Part shown: one piece after another, positions 1 to 11,127 of the stretch | Numbering within the stretch: position 1 is the stretch's first letter | How the letters are laid out: each line of letters begins with the position of its first letter | Origin: Lactuca virosa | Lineage: Eukaryota > Streptophyta > Magnoliopsida > Asterales > Asteraceae | DNA length: 64,000 nucleotides | Direction of reading: 5' to 3' | Assembly: GCA_928212115.1 (NCBI GenBank) | Contig: CAKMRJ010003334.1 | Location: forward strand, 25,803,395 to 25,867,394 | Notes under the pieces: generated by a model | The model's input: the letters and a program-made list of their open reading frames with translations, nothing else | Databases searched by the model: none | What the model was told of the DNA's origin: nothing | Translations under genes and position numbers: made by a program

Positions 1-612
1 CTATCCTGGGCGGAAGTAGGTGATACACAATTAGCTAAAGGACAAGTTCCTGACAGCACTCTCCCTGGTCAGGAGATCATCAGGGAAACGACCGAGAAGA
101 TTGTTCAAATTCGAGAACGACTAAAAGCTTCTCGAGACAGACAGAAAAGCTACGCAGATAAAAGACGAAAACCCTTGAAATTTCAGGTTGGTGACCGTGT
201 TCTGTTAAAGGTCTCACCCTGGAAGGGCATGATACGCTTCGGAAAGCGTGGAAAACTAAATCCAAGGTACATCGGACCATTTGAAATCCTCGCAAGGATT
301 GGTCCAGTAGCTTATAAACTCCAACTACCCCAAGAACTTAACAACGTACACCTTGTCTTCCACGTGTCTAATCTAAAGAAGTGTCTATCTGACGAGATTC
401 TTGTGATTCCACTCGATGAAATCGAGATAAACGATAGTCTTAACTTTGTGGAAGAACGAGTAGAAATCATGGATAGGGAATTCAAATAAAAGAAACAAAG
501 TCGCATACCAATAGTGAAGGTTCGCTGGAATGCCAAGCGGGGACATGAATTCACTTGGGAGCGAGAAGATCAGATGCAACAAAAGTACCCGCATCTTTTC
601 CCTAGTCCATGA
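1..612 (+). pseudogene. Ty3/gypsy pol 3' end: integrase C-terminus and chromodomain-like tail
   Basis: Frame 1 is open from the first base, so the gene starts outside the window. The protein carries the Ty3 integrase C-terminal block (FQVGDRVLLKVSPWKG, then GKLNPRYIGPFEI, then the FHVSNLKK type motif) and a chromodomain-like tail (PIVKVRWN..GHEFTWERE..KYPHLF) typical of the Tekay clade. An in-frame TAA at 487-489 interrupts the tail; reading continues in the same frame to TGA at 610-612. Only the last part of an element is present, so it is a dead 3' end. It is followed by a purine tract and an LTR, as expected. Assignment to Ty3 is firm; the clade is inferred from the motifs. Confidence 0.9.
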
Positions 613-653
613 GTACTCACTTTAGAATTAATTTCGGGGACGAAATTCCCTCT

Positions 654-666
654 AACGGGGGGCTAA
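654..666 (+). other. polypurine tract before 3' LTR
   Basis: AACGGGGGGCTAA lies directly before the TGTAAC start of the LTR, the position of the plus-strand primer in LTR retrotransposons. Confidence 0.7.
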
Positions 667-1270
667 TGTAACTACCCGTTGTTTTGAATTAATAAAAGTC
701 CAGACTACAACTATGTACAAGTAAATTCACAACCTAACTTGTTATTATAGGGACTTTAAATGCCAATAGTACATGCTTATTTAAAGTTTTGGCTAAATTA
801 GTGTGTTATAAATAAACATAAGTTGAAAGTCTAAGGGTTTAAAACATAAATAAACCTCATAAATGTGTTTTCACCCAAAGTAATTAAATGAATATAGAGT
901 TTACGGATTGGAAGTGATCCCAATTAGTGTTTTCGTTGACTATGATCCGAAAACACCCTATCATTTAATGCTAAATCCAAAAACGCCCCCTCTTCTACAA
1001 GCCTTGGGTGTAAACCCTTTTCACCCTAACATTAAAATCCGAAAACACCATTTCCCTTTGACTTTAGGAACGAAAACTCTTTTCCCTTAGGCCAATTTGG
1101 GGCGAAAACTCATTTCTAAGAGATATTAGATCCAAAAACCCCTCTGTAATATATATTGTTCATCCGAAAACCCTCAAAAATATCCTATTATATTATCCTA
1201 ATTTCACTTCCCTATGTGATAATTTCATTTACCAAAACAAACTTCAACTCAACCTCTTCATTAAGTTTCC

Positions 1271-1272
<2 letters not shown>

Positions 1273-1338
<66 letters not shown>
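1273..1338. repeat. (TA)n microsatellite
   Basis: About 33 uninterrupted TA units inside the LTR. The IYIYIY reading frame across it is an artefact. Confidence 0.97.
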
Positions 1339-1340
<2 letters not shown>

Positions 1341-2098
1341 TTGAGTATTTGATCATTCATTCATTTACACTTCCAGAATACGAAAACACTTCCTCATTTC
1401 CTTTCAAATTATCAAAGTCATTCAAACAACTCCAGTAGACTTTGCTTCGATAATAATCTTTGGTAAGTTCATACAAAATCCTAGTGTTTTCAAAATCATT
1501 TTATGATTTTTAACATCTTAATCACACATTAATATGTCTTTAAACATTAGGATACGGCTATCGTTACGTGTTCTAGATCAAAGTTCACCATTTCCTATCC
1601 CGTTATCAACCCCGTTATCACACTCGAGATGAGTTCATACCCCTATATTTTCATAACTTTTTCTATGTTTTAAGGGGGAGAATACAAGTAAAACACAAGA
1701 AACTTGTGTTAATATACAAATTAACGGTTTATATTTTATTACGTTAAATTATCTTTACGTAGAAATATCAAACATACGGAACCACGTTATTAACAAATTT
1801 ACAAATGGTTACATGCAAAATACGTTAAAACGAAACGGTTATTATTTTAAATGAAACAATACTTTTAAACTATAATAGGTATAGTTTGGGTTACATTTAC
1901 ATTATCTTACCCCTTTCAGGGCAAAGAAATGATTATATAAAAATACGATTATTTTTATATATTATAAACAGAACGAAAGGAGTAACAATTTCGTGTATGA
2001 ATACTTTCATTAACAAAACACGTATCTCGTTGGAAATTTGTGAATCATTCGTCTTCAATGTACCTACCAAAGGTATCCATGGAAGTCCTGTTTTATAA

Positions 2099-2215
2099 CC
2101 AGAGTCTCCTCCCGGAGAGCGTGATATTTGTGTATAGATCTATACGGGACTGATGATCCCGCACCCTGGCTGTTAGCTACAGCATGACCGGCACGTTATG
2201 GGTGACAAACGTCAT
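2099..2215 (+). other. conserved LTR block with palindrome GTATAGATCTATAC
   Basis: About 115 bp that stay readable in all three H/E-family LTRs (also about 50997-51115, and 61630-61735 on the minus strand) while the surroundings have drifted. It contains CAGAGTCTCCT, a perfect 14-bp palindrome at 2132-2145, a GGGA/TCCC pair and TTAGCTACAG, ending GGGTGACAAACGTCAT. A structured RNA or protein site is an inference only. Confidence 0.6.
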
Positions 2216-2455
2216 ATCATTTCGACGCATGAAGAACGTCGAGACAGACAATTCATTATTAGTACGGTTATAAAAACTCACATGATAAACAACAATACGT
2301 TATTTTTACGTGGAATTGATAGTACGCTTATTTTACGTAAATACCCTGCTCTTCAAACGGTTTTATTCACAAATAAAACTACATGTATTTAATTAAGTAT
2401 GGAATTTATACTTGTACTTTCGGTCTTGGAACAATATAAGACTACAAATCAGCTG

Positions 2456-3645
2456 TCTTCCGACCAGGTTGTTGATCAACCAAATTCCAAACTTAATTGG
2501 TTGTCATACATGGACTTGATCTCCCTGTCCATTGCCATTTTCCATTTGGCTGCCTCAGGGCCTACCATTTCCTCTTTGTAGTTAGCTGGTTCATCAAAAT
2601 TTACTAATGTACTATCACTGATAAATGTATCACCATCTATAGTTAAATGGAAACCATAGAACTCGGGTGGCATGAAAACTCTACTAGATCGACGAAGAGG
2701 TAATGAATTGTTAACTGGTTCAACTGGAATCTATTCCTCTAGTTGAACCCTAGCATTTTCAGAGGTTCCTTCATCGGTTGACTCTTGAATCTCTTCAAGG
2801 TCAATGGTGCTCCCACTGTCCTCTTTGCATTTGAGCTCTCTCTAGCTCAATACTCCTCTTCATGCTACAAATATCACATTCTCACTAGGCTGTAGAACAA
2901 ATATCCAAAGGACTTCTGTGGGTAGACAATGAAAAAACATCTCTCACTTCGAGGTTCAAGCTTGTCATGAGTCTCTTGTCTAATGAAAGTTCCACAACCC
3001 CAAACCTTGATATGTGCTAAAGAAGGGAACTTTCCATGTGCACATCTCGTGAGGTGTTTTGGCAACCTTATTAGTTGGAAAAAGATTAAGAATATGGGCG
3101 GGAGTCTCTAAGGCATACCCCATAATGAAATTGGAAGAGAAGCTTGACTCATCATGGAAAGAACCATGTCCAACAAGGTTCTATTGCGCCTCTCAGCCAC
3201 ACCATTAAGCAGTGGTGACTTAGGAGGGGTCAATTGTGAAACTACTCCACATTGCTTGAGGTAGTCATGGAACTCGATACTAAGATACTCTCCGCCTCTA
3301 TCTGATCGGAGCATCTTTATCTTCCTGCCCAATTGATTCTCGAATTCATGTTTAGACTCTTTGAACTTTTCAAAGGTTTCTGATTTATATTTGATTAAGT
3401 AAATATAACCATATCAAATAAATCATCTATAAATGTTACATAAAATTGATTTTCATCCCTTGTGGTGGATCTAAAGGGACCACACACATCTGTGTGTATG
3501 AGGTCCAACAAACCTTCAACTCTTTCACAAGATCTAGTGAAAGGTGATTTTGTCATCTTACCCAAAAGACAAGATTCGCATGTATCATCTGAACTTAGGT
3601 CAAATGATTCCAACACTCCATCCTTTTGGAGTTGGTCGATGAGTT
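2456..3645 (-). pseudogene. copia-1 pol fragment: integrase and start of reverse transcriptase
   Basis: Minus-strand reading gives, in order: the integrase zinc-finger Cys pair (DTCESC, near 3590), IHTDVCGPF with the first catalytic Asp, SDRGGEYLS with the second Asp, NGVAERRNRTLLDM with the Glu, then HIKVWGC and QKSFGYLFY, and finally the RT entry (FYGFHLTIDGDTFIS, DEPANYKE). Several frameshifts and stops separate these pieces. The coding similarity ends at about 2456 after a VWNLVDQQPGRK-like stretch; the rest of RT, RNase H and the 3' LTR are not in the window. The 5' half of the element lies at 26156-29706 beyond the 22.5-kb insertion of LTR B. Confidence 0.9.
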
Positions 3646-3998
3646 TGTAACGCCTTGTTTCGAATTGTTCCCTTATTGTGGATGGTGATCAGGGATTGGG
3701 TATTAGCAGGCTTCAGATCCTTGAGGAATTAAGTTTTGGACCCAGTTGGAGTTGGATAATGTAATTCGGATTTTTCAGGTATTCGGTTTGTGTTTGGAAT
3801 CAAAGGGCATTTCGGTAATTTTTCAGTTCGGGGTTTTATGGAAATTGGATTTTCGTTCGGGATATCTTATGACGAGTATGAATTGATAATAATGTTGAGC
3901 GTCTCGATACCTTTTCATGGATATAGGGATGGTCGGAAGCGGAGTTGTATCAAGAAAGTTATGGTCTTCGAATGAATTAGGGTTTGGGGAAACCCTAG

Positions 3999-4149
3999 TA
4001 CGCGGGGCATACCAAAGTGGTATGCAGGGCGTACCGATGCGAAGGGAGTTATGTGAGGCGTAGCTGGAGGAATGCGGAGCGTAGTTGTGAAGTGGGTCGG
4101 GGTGCGAGACCTCGTACGTTGGGCGTACAAGGAGGTACGTGGGGCGTAC
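3999..4149 (+). repeat. palindromic box cluster of LTR B (GTACG..CGTAC type)
   Basis: Near-palindromic boxes GTACGTTGGGCGTAC (4114-4128) and GTACGTGGGGCGTAC (4135-4149), with weaker ones at about 3999 and 4020, lie upstream of the LTR TATA-like CCCTATATAAGC. The Athila element separates the cluster from that TATA (now at 21450). A second pair, GTACGCGAAGCGTAC (25038-25052) and GTACGCTTAGCGTAC (25067-25081), lies downstream of it. Confidence 0.75.
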
Positions 4150-4161
4150 GAGGGTCATGTT

Positions 4162-4184
4162 AAAAACCCTAATTTTAGGGTTGT
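4162..4184 (+). promoter_or_regulatory. inverted telobox pair next to LTR B TATA
   Basis: AAACCCTAA followed by TTAGGGTT forms an inverted pair. In the uninterrupted LTR the TATA motif CCCTATATAAGC (now at 21450-21461) would follow within a few bases; the Athila insertion falls between them. LTR A has the same arrangement at 46142-46176. Confidence 0.55.
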
Positions 4185-5693
4185 TGGTGGGATGTCAAGT
4201 CCACCAAGCAAATTACACCCTTTGTTTGCAAATAAAACGTAACATCATGGTAAAAAGGGGTATCAATCCTCGGGTAAATGGTTGTATTCAATCACCAATG
4301 CAATCCAATAGAACTAGTGTAAATAAACTAACTAACTAAAATTAAACTAAAAAGAGGGGTGTTGTGATTGCTTGAAAACTAAAAGACCTGAATAACTAAA
4401 AAGCTTGCAATTAAGAAAGTTGGTGAGATGCTCAAATATTGGAGATAATTGGTTAACCAAGGCAATTCAACACAATGAACATTTGTGTGTTTATCATTAG
4501 GATTCAACATGAAGCTTATCATTCATCCCAAATTGGTTATAGCAATCATGAAGCATGATATGCCAAGATTCCTCATAGGTAGTATGGAGGTTGGGGAAGC
4601 CCACAACACACCTTCTTAATCAAAATCAAGGATCCAATTGAAGCAATTGAACCCAAGAAGTTGATTAGCCTTAAGAATGAAGGAATCCCCAATTCCTAGA
4701 GGATGTCAATGCTTACACATCCATAAAGGAGTCATGATTCATAAGCTAGAGATGATTTCTACCATCATAAAGCCCTTGTTCTAAGTAAATTCAATGATTC
4801 AATGCTAAACCAAAGAAATAAACCAACAATTGCTCATTCAAGTACCAAGCTCATGATCAAAGTATTAAATAAGCATAAGAAATATGAACTAGGATCATAA
4901 ACATAAGATAAATGACAATTAAGCATGAATCCTTCAAAATCCCACAAATATCCAAGGGTTTTAGCCAAAGTTAACCAAAATAGAGAAACTAGCTACTCAT
5001 GGCAACAAAATAACAATCACAAAAGTGTTTTTGCATCAAAAATCTACCAATTACTTAGAAAGATGAGAAGAATGAGTATCAAGCTCCAAACATCGCTTCT
5101 AATGGTGTCCAATGGTGGAAAATCGAAGTGTTTGCTGAAAGATCCAACCCCCAAAGTAAATGGTGAACAAAATGACCAAAATGCCCGAAAGTATGCAGTT
5201 GCGCGGGTACCCGCGCAAGTGTTGTGCGACTGAGACTCCACCTTCGCAAGTGTTGCTAGAATGTTATTGTTCTATTTTTCTACACTACACCACTCCACTA
5301 CCCAAGATTCCCTTGGTCCCCTCCATGCCTCACATGATTTGAAATTGGCCAATCACCTTCAAGCTTTAAATATGGATAGTCCATGCCCAAAATAAAGATC
5401 CTTGACCTATCTTCAAAAGCCCACTTCATCTAAATCTTCAACTTTTTAAGCCCAAATCTCTTTTGATGGATCAGTAAAGCCCAATAATGCATCGAAAAGC
5501 CCACCAAGCCCAACTGCAGTCAAACCGCAACCGCAACGAGCTTCAAAACCCTACAAAATATCTCATGCAAAATAGAAAGTACCCGACACGATCCATGATA
5601 AAGAAAATAAAGAATATACAATGCAATACTAATAAAAAGAGTTAAAAATACTAAAATAAACTAATAAAAATAAGGAAATAAAATAAGCTATCA
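4185..5693 (-). repeat. Athila 3' LTR
   Basis: 1509 bp. On the minus strand it starts TGATAGCTTATTTTATTTCC and ends GACATCCCACCA; it matches the 1511-bp copy at 19933-21443 almost base for base with scattered substitutions. Confidence 0.95.
5201..5216. repeat. perfect 16-bp palindrome GCGCGGGTACCCGCGC in Athila LTR
   Basis: The same site in the other LTR (20950-20965) reads GCGTGGGTACCCGCGC. A related perfect 20-bp palindrome occurs inside the element at 16415-16434 and a broken copy at about 16229. Confidence 0.85.
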
Positions 5694-5708
5694 AATCACC
5701 CCAAGCTT
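5694..5708 (-). other. Athila polypurine tract
   Basis: Minus-strand AAGCTTGGGGTGATT abuts the 3' LTR start TGATAGC, the usual arrangement in Athila elements. Confidence 0.85.
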
Positions 5709-7338
5709 AAACCTAACTTGTCCTCAAGTTAGAACAAGACTAAAATGAGCTCGAGATGAACTAAACTAAAAATGGAAAAAGAAAAATACCATAGAACTTG
5801 GTCAACATCAGTCAACATGATCAGAATCAGTCTTTCATGGACCCTACGCATCTTCAAAATGTTCCCATCTTTAGAGCCATAAACTACATTCTCGAACCAC
5901 TTGAAGGGCGAATAGATCACGTCTGGATGTATTCGCGGTGGGCATAACAAAGGAAACAGAGGATGCGCCCAGTGGGGGCACTTTAAATCACCAATTCAGA
6001 TCATAATGCATGAAAGAAAAACACCTCTTCACACACAATGATTCCTACATTTTTCAGGCTAACGTGGATAGTAATGAAATAGGGTTTTGCAGCACGGCCT
6101 CCAGGCAAACATCCGGCTTCAGGGGCTTCTCCCTTGTACTGTCCTTTACAGTCTACCATCTCATCGTCATAGCATTTTCTCACCAAAATCAAAAATAAAA
6201 TAAAATAATAAAAATTCTACTTAACCTAAATCTAAACCTAACAACTTAAATCTTCAATCTTGTACTTCTCTTATTTGGTTTTCAGCCTCTTTCTAGCCCA
6301 ATCTTCTGTTTTTTTTTTTTGAGGAAAGTCTTGAACTTGGGTTCTTGTTCTTCTTTTTGTGTTGCTCTTTTTCTTCATTGTTTTTGTTGCTTTTCTTGAA
6401 TCTTCTTTTATCATCTCTTATTGTGTTCACTTTTCCAATTTCATCATTTTTTTGTGTTTTCTTCTTGTCTTTCTTCTTGGAAGGTCTAAGGAATTTCACC
6501 CTATAACATATAACTCCAATAGTGAAAATGAAGTAATAGATAGAGGCTAACATGAACACCAAATGATCATTGAAAATGTGTCAAGATCTACTAAAAAGGG
6601 TGGGGAATGACTCAAAAATGGGTGTTACCGAAAAAACTTGGTCCCAAAAATGTGAATTGGGGGACCCGCTTCAAAGTTCATCAAGCACCTCAATGCAAGG
6701 TGTGATAAACAAAATCTATCTAACTATTTACTCTAGACCCCTAGAAAAATGATGACTTATCTTAAAAAGGTGGTGAGAATCTAACTAACTAAGGCTCGGA
6801 CGAGACTCAGGAGTACTAAGGGGTATTCCCCCCAAAACCAAGATGCGAGTCTTCAATGTCTTCAAAATACCTTACCGGGCTAATCTTTGCTCGCACACAT
6901 CGGTTTTACCAACCACATCCCTCCGCACCTAGACCCAATTAAGCTACCTGCATCTGACCCCCACACAAGCGGTCTCAAAGTGGTATGTGAGGCTCAAAAC
7001 GTGTCTCATTTATCCAATACAAGGAATTTCATATCAAGACCCGGGACCAATCTATGATTCAATACTTATGACTTGGCGCTATGGTACCTGTAGGGATGAG
7101 AAGAGAAGAGAGAACAAAAATGCATGAAACTTAAACTAGGATGCATCTAAAAAGTATGAAAATTAGAAAAGAAGGAAACAAAATATGCAATATTTTTGAA
7201 TTTTTTATGCAATTTTTATGAATGACCTAAATGACTTACTCTAAATGCAACTATATACAACCTAAATGCAATCAAAAATAATATACAAGAATACCTCACC
7301 CCAAGCTTAAAATGAAGCATTGTCCTCAATGCTTAGGA
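5709..7338 (-). other. Athila 3' internal region, mostly non-coding
   Basis: The stretch between the pol remnant and the purine tract, split by the Tekay insertion at 7339. It has no long open frame apart from the short lysine-rich frame at 6293-6562. In intact Athila elements this region may hold an env-like gene; here I see no recognisable env protein. Confidence 0.6.
6293..6562 (-). CDS. short lysine-rich frame with hydrophobic N-terminus (doubtful)
   Basis: An 89-residue frame: a hydrophobic stretch (about residues 3-20, with IYYFIFTIGVICY) followed by an almost purely Lys/Asn/Arg/Ser tail. Its place, after pol and before the 3' LTR of Athila, is where env-like genes occur in that lineage, and a membrane segment would fit. 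The tail is low-complexity AAG/AAA sequence and could arise by chance. I regard a decayed remnant or chance frame as more likely than a working gene. Confidence 0.2.
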   Translation of the reverse strand: MVFMLASIYYFIFTIGVICYRVKFLRPSKKKDKKKTQKNDEIGKVNTIRDDKRRFKKSNKNNEEKEQHKKKNKNPSSRLSSKKKNRRLG

Positions 7339-9482
7339 TGTAACGCCCCGGTTTTTCTCGGTACGTTTAGTTATTTTAATTTAATTATTCTTGTAACCTT
7401 GGGTTAAATTATTTAACCAATGTCTGATTTTCTTATCTTATTGGACTCTTTTGATCATCTTGTAAACTCCTTTTATTGAAGTCCATGGGCTATGGGCCTA
7501 TTTGCAAGTCCATCTAGTAAATAGTACTTAATGTGTTAATTGAGTCATTTGGAACACACACAAGAAAAACACTCTAAACCCTCCATCTCTCTCTCAAATT
7601 GTCCTCTCTCTCTGTTTGGGATCAAGAGTAGCCAAGGGGCTGTTGTTTGGAGCTTAATTCTTGTTCATTTCCAGCCTTGATTCGTATTGGTATGAACCTC
7701 CTTATCATTTCTTACAACTTGATTCATAACCTTGTTCTAGTTTTATGATTTCATCTTCACTTCTTCTCCTTCCTATTTGATTTGTAATTGTATGTTATAC
7801 ATCATCTCAAGATCCTATCTTTACCCCATATATGGTGGATGATGGATCTAGGGGATTACATGTGGCAAAAGATCATGGAAACCCTAAAAGGGAGAATGGT
7901 GATTTTATGTGCTTTATGTTCATTTTCATGTTGATTATTATTACAATCTTGTGGCAAAATGAAATCCTAATGATACCTAACCCTTTTTAGTACCACCATG
8001 ATCATGGGGACTAAATTGGGATGATGAACACATCTTAAAATGTGTTTCAAAGGGAGAAGGATGGATAAGCCAAAAAAGAATCACGGGTGGCTACGATTCT
8101 GTTTTCCATCAGATCTGTAGTCATTTTATAAAATTCATATCTTGAGCTCTAGAACTCAAACGGATCCCAAACCAGTTCCAAAAGTTCAAAATTTGAGTTG
8201 GCTAACTTTCTTAAGGAGGCCAACCTCACTTATAAGGACTTTATCTATGGGAAAGAATGGCATCTTTGCTGTTAGGTCTGATCCGGGTCTGTTCTGATAT
8301 GTCATTTTGTTTTCATCATTTCTAAGGCTTGGAAAAGGATCCAGAGTGATTCCAAGTTTCTATATGTTCCTTATATTATGAATTTAAGATCTGGAGCAGA
8401 TGGGGTGTTATTTCCAATTATAAATTGGTTAGAATGGATCCACACTCCAGATCAGTGGGCAGTCACCAGCTTTTGCTAGTGCTGTGATTGTCCACAATGT
8501 GAATTTTATATCTAGAGTTTGGAAGATGATTTTCATTCACTTCCAACTCTGAGACTTTCATTTGTATGTCCTTTACCTCTCTGAATTTTGGTTTGGACGA
8601 ATTATACTCACAAGTTGGGTAGAATTGGCCAACATCACTTGACTGTATTGTTGGAGACAGAAGTGATACACCATTTTGTAAAATTCATATTTAATTCATC
8701 TTTTGGAGTTAGAAGGCGTTATTTATAGTTCTGGAATCCTGAACAATCATATTTTCCTATAAAATTTTGTTAACACTATATTTCTGTTTTATATTTTGGA
8801 GTAAATCCGTTTTGAACAGCAGGTCTGTTTTAGAGACCTTGCTGTGATTACTCTTTTCTCAACTCATAGCTTCATTACTTCTCCTTTCCAACCTTTAGTC
8901 CTTCTTAGGTGAGGTTTTGAAGTTTGCTCAAGCTTGGTAGCATTATTTGATTGTTAGCTATCCTTACTACTCACTCAAGGTGAGTTCTCTCACACCGTTG
9001 TATTGATGTTTGCGTTTGCTAGTTAGCTCGTGTGTGATTATTTGAATTTATTATAAAGGCATGCTATATAACCATTGTTTTAATTCGTACATGTGCACTG
9101 TATGTAACTAATTATGGATATGGGGACACCACCAAAGGATACGGATTTACCGGTGCGGTGGGTAGGTAATATCACCAACGTAATACTCATCATGAGGTGC
9201 GGTGATTAGGGCCAAATGATACGGGATCTTCCCGGTGCGGTTCAAACCTACAAGTCCTTCTTGTATTATAGGCATTGATTCGTTCTTTGCCCTTATCATA
9301 TAATTATAAATGGAAAATGGGTTAGGGTTAGTAAATATGAATGTTAGTACAATGTCTGTGTTTGAATTCACTAAGCTTTGTGCTTACGTTTTCCCTTATA
9401 ACTTTACACGTGTTAAGATTAAAGAGGCTAAGGCTTGACATGGAGCACCGGGACATCGCTACTAGTTATTTTTGTTGGGACC

Positions 9483-9516
<34 letters not shown>

Positions 9517-9639
9517 TTCCGCAATTATTTTATATGATTATTAAGTTGATGGATTATGTTATGACTATTTCAGTTGTTTTAATTTAATTTAAGATGCGTG
9601 TTTAAAAGTTTAAATTTTTGCAAAAATTTGGGTGTCACA
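7339..9639 (+). repeat. element C 5' LTR
   Basis: 2301 bp, TG...CA ends, followed directly by the primer site. It contains an ATT microsatellite at 9484-9516. Confidence 0.95.
8979..9412 (+). other. intron-like segment in LTR C
   Basis: Donor-like AAGGTGAGTTC at 8977-8987 and GAATTCAC at 9364-9371 (complement with one mismatch), followed by AAGCTTTGTGCTTACG and CTTTACACG. The 3' LTR copy (15353-15361; 15738-15745) ends CTTTACAGG, a usable acceptor that the 5' copy has lost by a substitution. Between them GGTGCGGT recurs three times. Splicing is inferred. Confidence 0.5.
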
Positions 9640-9642
9640 AGT

Positions 9643-9655
9643 TGGTATCAGAGCC
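9643..9655 (+). other. primer binding site, initiator tRNA-Met
   Basis: TGGTATCAGAGCC, three bases after the 5' LTR end, complements the 3' end of plant initiator tRNA-Met. Confidence 0.92.
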
Positions 9656-10140
9656 ACAGTTTGAGGGAACTAGGCATTCTTGTGGATGTTCTAGACTCAA
9701 ATTTGAGGCTCTATAAGAGTTTATTTTCTTTTTAAAATATTTTTCAAACCTTCTGAAGACTAGTAGTGGAAGATGTCGCGGTGTGCCAGTCAGCCAGTTA
9801 AGTAAGCCTTATTTCTTATGTTAAATGTTTATGTTAAATTGTTGACTATGAATTGGATTCTACTAGTCTTAAAATGTTAGATTACACACTTATTTAGTGT
9901 TAACATGTGAGAGAGTTGTAAAATTAACGGCTAGAGCGAACTGGAAATTTTGAAACTAGACGCGAATGCGAAATTGGAACTTGTGTGGAAAGTAGTAGAA
10001 GGGCCCCTACTATTTGAAACATCGGTGCCGGTTTCGGGTCGGGGCAAGGTTGAAAAATTTTCGGCAAGCTGAGTGTTTTGTCTTCCTAGAAATATCTAGG
10101 CTGAATTGTTTCTAAGATTTTCCTTCTTCTGCGGATACCA
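9656..10140 (+). other. element C untranslated leader
   Basis: 485 bp between primer site and gag ATG. No gene seen. Confidence 0.7.
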
Positions 10141-11127
10141 ATGGCTCCGCCTGCTCGACTTAATCAGCTCCAAATGGAGCAATTTAGGGATATTGTCGCT
10201 GAGGAATTCAATAATGCCTTCAACGAACTAATCCCAGGTGTGACCAATGACATAATCAACCAATGCGGTGCTCTTCTGGATGAGCGCCTCGCAGCTATTC
10301 CCGGGGGAGCGTTACCGGCTCCGCCCGTTCGGGATTCGGCATACTACTTCGAGAAGTTCAGCAAGTGTAGCCCTCCTCTTGGAACGGTGAATCCGACCCA
10401 GTTGCTGCTAAGCACTGGGTGTCAGATGTTGAGGGCGCCTTCATGACTGTTGGGTGTCCGGACCAGTACAAAGTTGTGATCGCCATGAATCAGCTGCGGA
10501 AAAGGGGAAAGACATGGTGGAACACCATCACCGCTCTATTAAGCGAAGAAGAAGTGAGGGCCATGTCTTGGGCCCAATTTGTGGAGAGGTTCGAGGCACA
10601 ATATGTGCCTAAGGTGGAGCAGCAGCGGATACAGCAAGAGTTCATGGCCTTACAGCAGACTACCGAGTCCGTTAGCGACCTGAACGCCAAGTTCTTGGAG
10701 ATGCTATCTTTTTGCCCCTCGTTTGCTGGGAACGAGGCCTGGTTGGTCAGCCGGTACATGGCCATCCTACGTACCGAGATTCGGGAATTCGTTAGCATGC
10801 AGGAGTTCTCGACCTTATCCACGATCATGAATGCAGCGGGGAGGAGGGAAATCGAGTTGCAGACCCAGTCCAAGAGGAAGGCCAATGACACCTCTTCCAA
10901 GACATCCAGAGATGCCCAGAAAAAGCGAAAGCTGGGTAGTAAGTCAAGGTATGAGTATAGGACGTCTTAAGGGCGAGAAAAATCCGTTGATATGCTACAA
11001 CTGCAAAAAGCCAGGGCATCATTGGAAGAATTGTAGGGATCCCCCTGCAAGTGCAGCACCTCATATTACTTCTGCAGTTCCCGTCTGCTATCACTGCAAC
11101 GAGACGGGACACAAGAAGCCCGAATGC
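10141..11127 (+). pseudogene. element C gag (capsid and two zinc knuckles), frameshifted
   Basis: ATG at 10141 opens a frame typical of Tekay gag. At about 10380 a small deletion shifts the frame; the capsid part then continues in another frame (ATG at 10419: VEGAFMTVGC, KRGKTWWNTI, ERFEAQYVPKVEQQR) to 10970, where a second shift returns to the original frame. Two CCHC zinc knuckles follow (CYNCKKPGHHWKNC and CYHCNETGHKKPEC), residues 55-68 and 86-99 of the downstream frame that begins at 10831. Gag binds and packages element RNA. Two shifts mean this copy does not encode a full protein. Confidence 0.92.

Larger units (their letters stand above)
667..2455 (+). mobile_element. LTR of Ty3 family H (3' LTR, probably truncated)
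   Basis: Starts TGTAACTACCCG directly after the pol end and purine tract. It shares blocks with the partial LTR at 49743-51391 and with the solo LTR at 60219-62909 (minus strand): a GAGTTCATACCCCTATA segment at about 1630 followed by a G-run, and a conserved block at about 2099-2215. Compared with the 2.69-kb copy E it stops early, so its 3' part is missing or unrecognisable. The right border is placed where copia coding similarity begins, about 2455, and is uncertain by tens of bases. No target duplication can be tested because the left flank is outside the window. Confidence 0.75.

Noticed and set aside
1156..1344. Frame ending in an Ile-Tyr repeat
   Set aside because: Translation of the TA microsatellite.
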